From NCBI GenBank assembly GCA_009778835.1, contig WRFK01000084.1, forward strand, positions 1-6,871: a stretch of DNA of 6,871 nt, given 5' to 3'. The stretch comes from Spirochaetaceae bacterium. GTDB taxonomy: Bacteria > Spirochaetota > Spirochaetia > CADAEX01. This document shows positions 6,430 through 6,871 of this stretch, piece by piece (position 1 is the stretch's first letter; the number at the start of each line of letters is the position of its first letter). The notes under the pieces are model-generated. The model was not told the origin of the DNA, did not search any database, and worked only from the letters and a program-made list of their open reading frames with translations. A program made the position numbers and the translations under genes.

Positions 6430-6871
6430 TTATTTAACCTTAGCGATTAATTGAATGAGATTGAAATAACTCCCTTTTTCAGCTTCCAGCATCCCTCTGT
6501 CTGCTACAGCATAAGGATTTGGACTTGTCAGCCACTCATCCCATGCCTTTTTACAACAAGACATTTCACGGCGATCTATTATTTCAACGCCTTCTGCTCT
6601 ACTCCACAAGTTTTCCCACCAATCCAGGGTTTGAAATGTTTCAGCATCAGCCTTTGAAAAAAATGGTTTTAATTCCGGAGGAACGCCATTGGTAAGTTCT
6701 TTTTGCCAGCCAGGAACCGCTACTGCTATATAACCGCCCCTCTTAACAAAAGGAATTAGCGAGGGCAGCATTACAGGAGTTCTGCCAAAATAATGATAAG
6801 CGCCTACACTGAAAATTATATCAAAATAATTATTTGCAAACGGCAAACCTTTGTTAGCATCTGCGGCAATA
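6430..6871 (-). CDS. Class I SAM-dependent methyltransferase, C-terminal part (N-terminus beyond the window)
   Basis: The frame stays open from the stop at 6430 to the window edge, giving 146 residues that begin IAADANKGLPFANNYFDIIFSV. The Asp-Ala ... Leu-Pro-Phe ... Tyr-Phe-Asp-Ile-Ile pattern is the motif II/post-II region of Rossmann-type methyltransferases, the Asp of the second block being near the adenine. It is followed by GAYHYF and LPSLIPFVKRGGYIAVAVPG, the usual strand after motif III. The SAM-binding glycine loop (motif I) is outside the window. The C-terminal third, with REMSCCKKAWDEWL and NPYAVADRGMLEA, probably shapes the acceptor site. The substrate cannot be told: small molecule, lipid and protein acceptors all occur in this superfamily. 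A TTG at 6846 could be read as a start, but it falls inside the conserved domain and is rejected. It is the first visible gene of the minus-strand cluster and stops 32 bases before nadE. Confidence 0.85.
   Translation of the reverse strand, partial: IAADANKGLPFANNYFDIIFSVGAYHYFGRTPVMLPSLIPFVKRGGYIAVAVPGWQKELTNGVPPELKPFFSKADAETFQTLDWWENLWSRAEGVEIIDRREMSCCKKAWDEWLTSPNPYAVADRGMLEAEKGSYFNLIQLIAKVK

Larger units (their letters stand above)
2270..6871 (-). other. Putative operon: methyltransferase - nadE - OFA transporter - glnN
   Basis: Four genes on one strand are separated by 32, 23 and 55 bases. No hairpin followed by a T run lies in any gap, and I see no convincing internal promoter. The first strong terminator downstream is at 2200-2229. 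This supports one transcript that starts outside the window. Two of the enzymes (NadE and GlnN) use ATP and ammonia to form an amide; the role of the transporter and methyltransferase in that setting is unknown. Confidence 0.65.

Noticed and set aside
6430..6846. Complete 138-residue protein starting at TTG 6846
   Set aside because: The frame continues upstream to the window edge with a conserved methyltransferase block (Ala-Asp-Ala-Asn ... Leu-Pro-Phe), so this is the tail of a larger gene, not a complete small one.

Overview
This window looks like ordinary chromosomal sequence from an AT-rich, Gram-negative-type anaerobe. The best guess is a spirochaete of the Treponema kind. The reasons are an exported, barrel-like protein with a signal peptide ending in Phe-Ala-Gln, pyruvate phosphate dikinase (common in fermentative anaerobes), a type III glutamine synthetase and a small ammonia-type NAD synthetase. 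The taxonomic guess is inference from protein style only; there is no rRNA or other marker here. I see no mobile element, CRISPR array, tRNA or prophage gene.

Layout. From the left edge to 1200, on the minus strand, lie the first 400 codons of pyruvate phosphate dikinase (ppdK), truncated by the window edge. An AT-rich divergent intergenic region (1201-1465) holds candidate promoters for both flanking genes and a conspicuous 9-bp-arm inverted repeat next to the ppdK -35 box. At 1466-2179, on the plus strand, is a single-gene unit for a secreted, probably outer-membrane beta-barrel protein of unknown function. It ends at a hairpin terminator (2200-2229) that is symmetric enough to stop transcription from both sides.

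From 6871 down to 2270, on the minus strand, four genes are packed in one direction with gaps of 32, 23 and 55 bases: the C-terminal part of a class I SAM-dependent methyltransferase, nadE (ammonia-dependent NAD synthetase), an OFA-family major facilitator transporter, and glnN (type III glutamine synthetase). The shared strand, the short gaps and the absence of an internal terminator suggest one transcript ending at the shared terminator.

How they may work together. Glutamine synthetase uses ATP to fix ammonia into glutamine, and NadE uses ATP and ammonia to amidate the NAD precursor, so two ammonia-consuming amidation enzymes share the putative operon. The transporter between them probably moves a small carboxylate, but its substrate cannot be read from the sequence. 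PpdK interconverts pyruvate and PEP at the cost or gain of ATP/PPi and belongs to central carbon metabolism; it is a separate unit. Nothing here clearly forms a new multi-gene system. The points most worth checking are the inverted repeat upstream of ppdK, the unassigned barrel protein, the grouping of nadE, transporter and glnN, and the SGGKDC form of the NadE nucleotide-binding loop.
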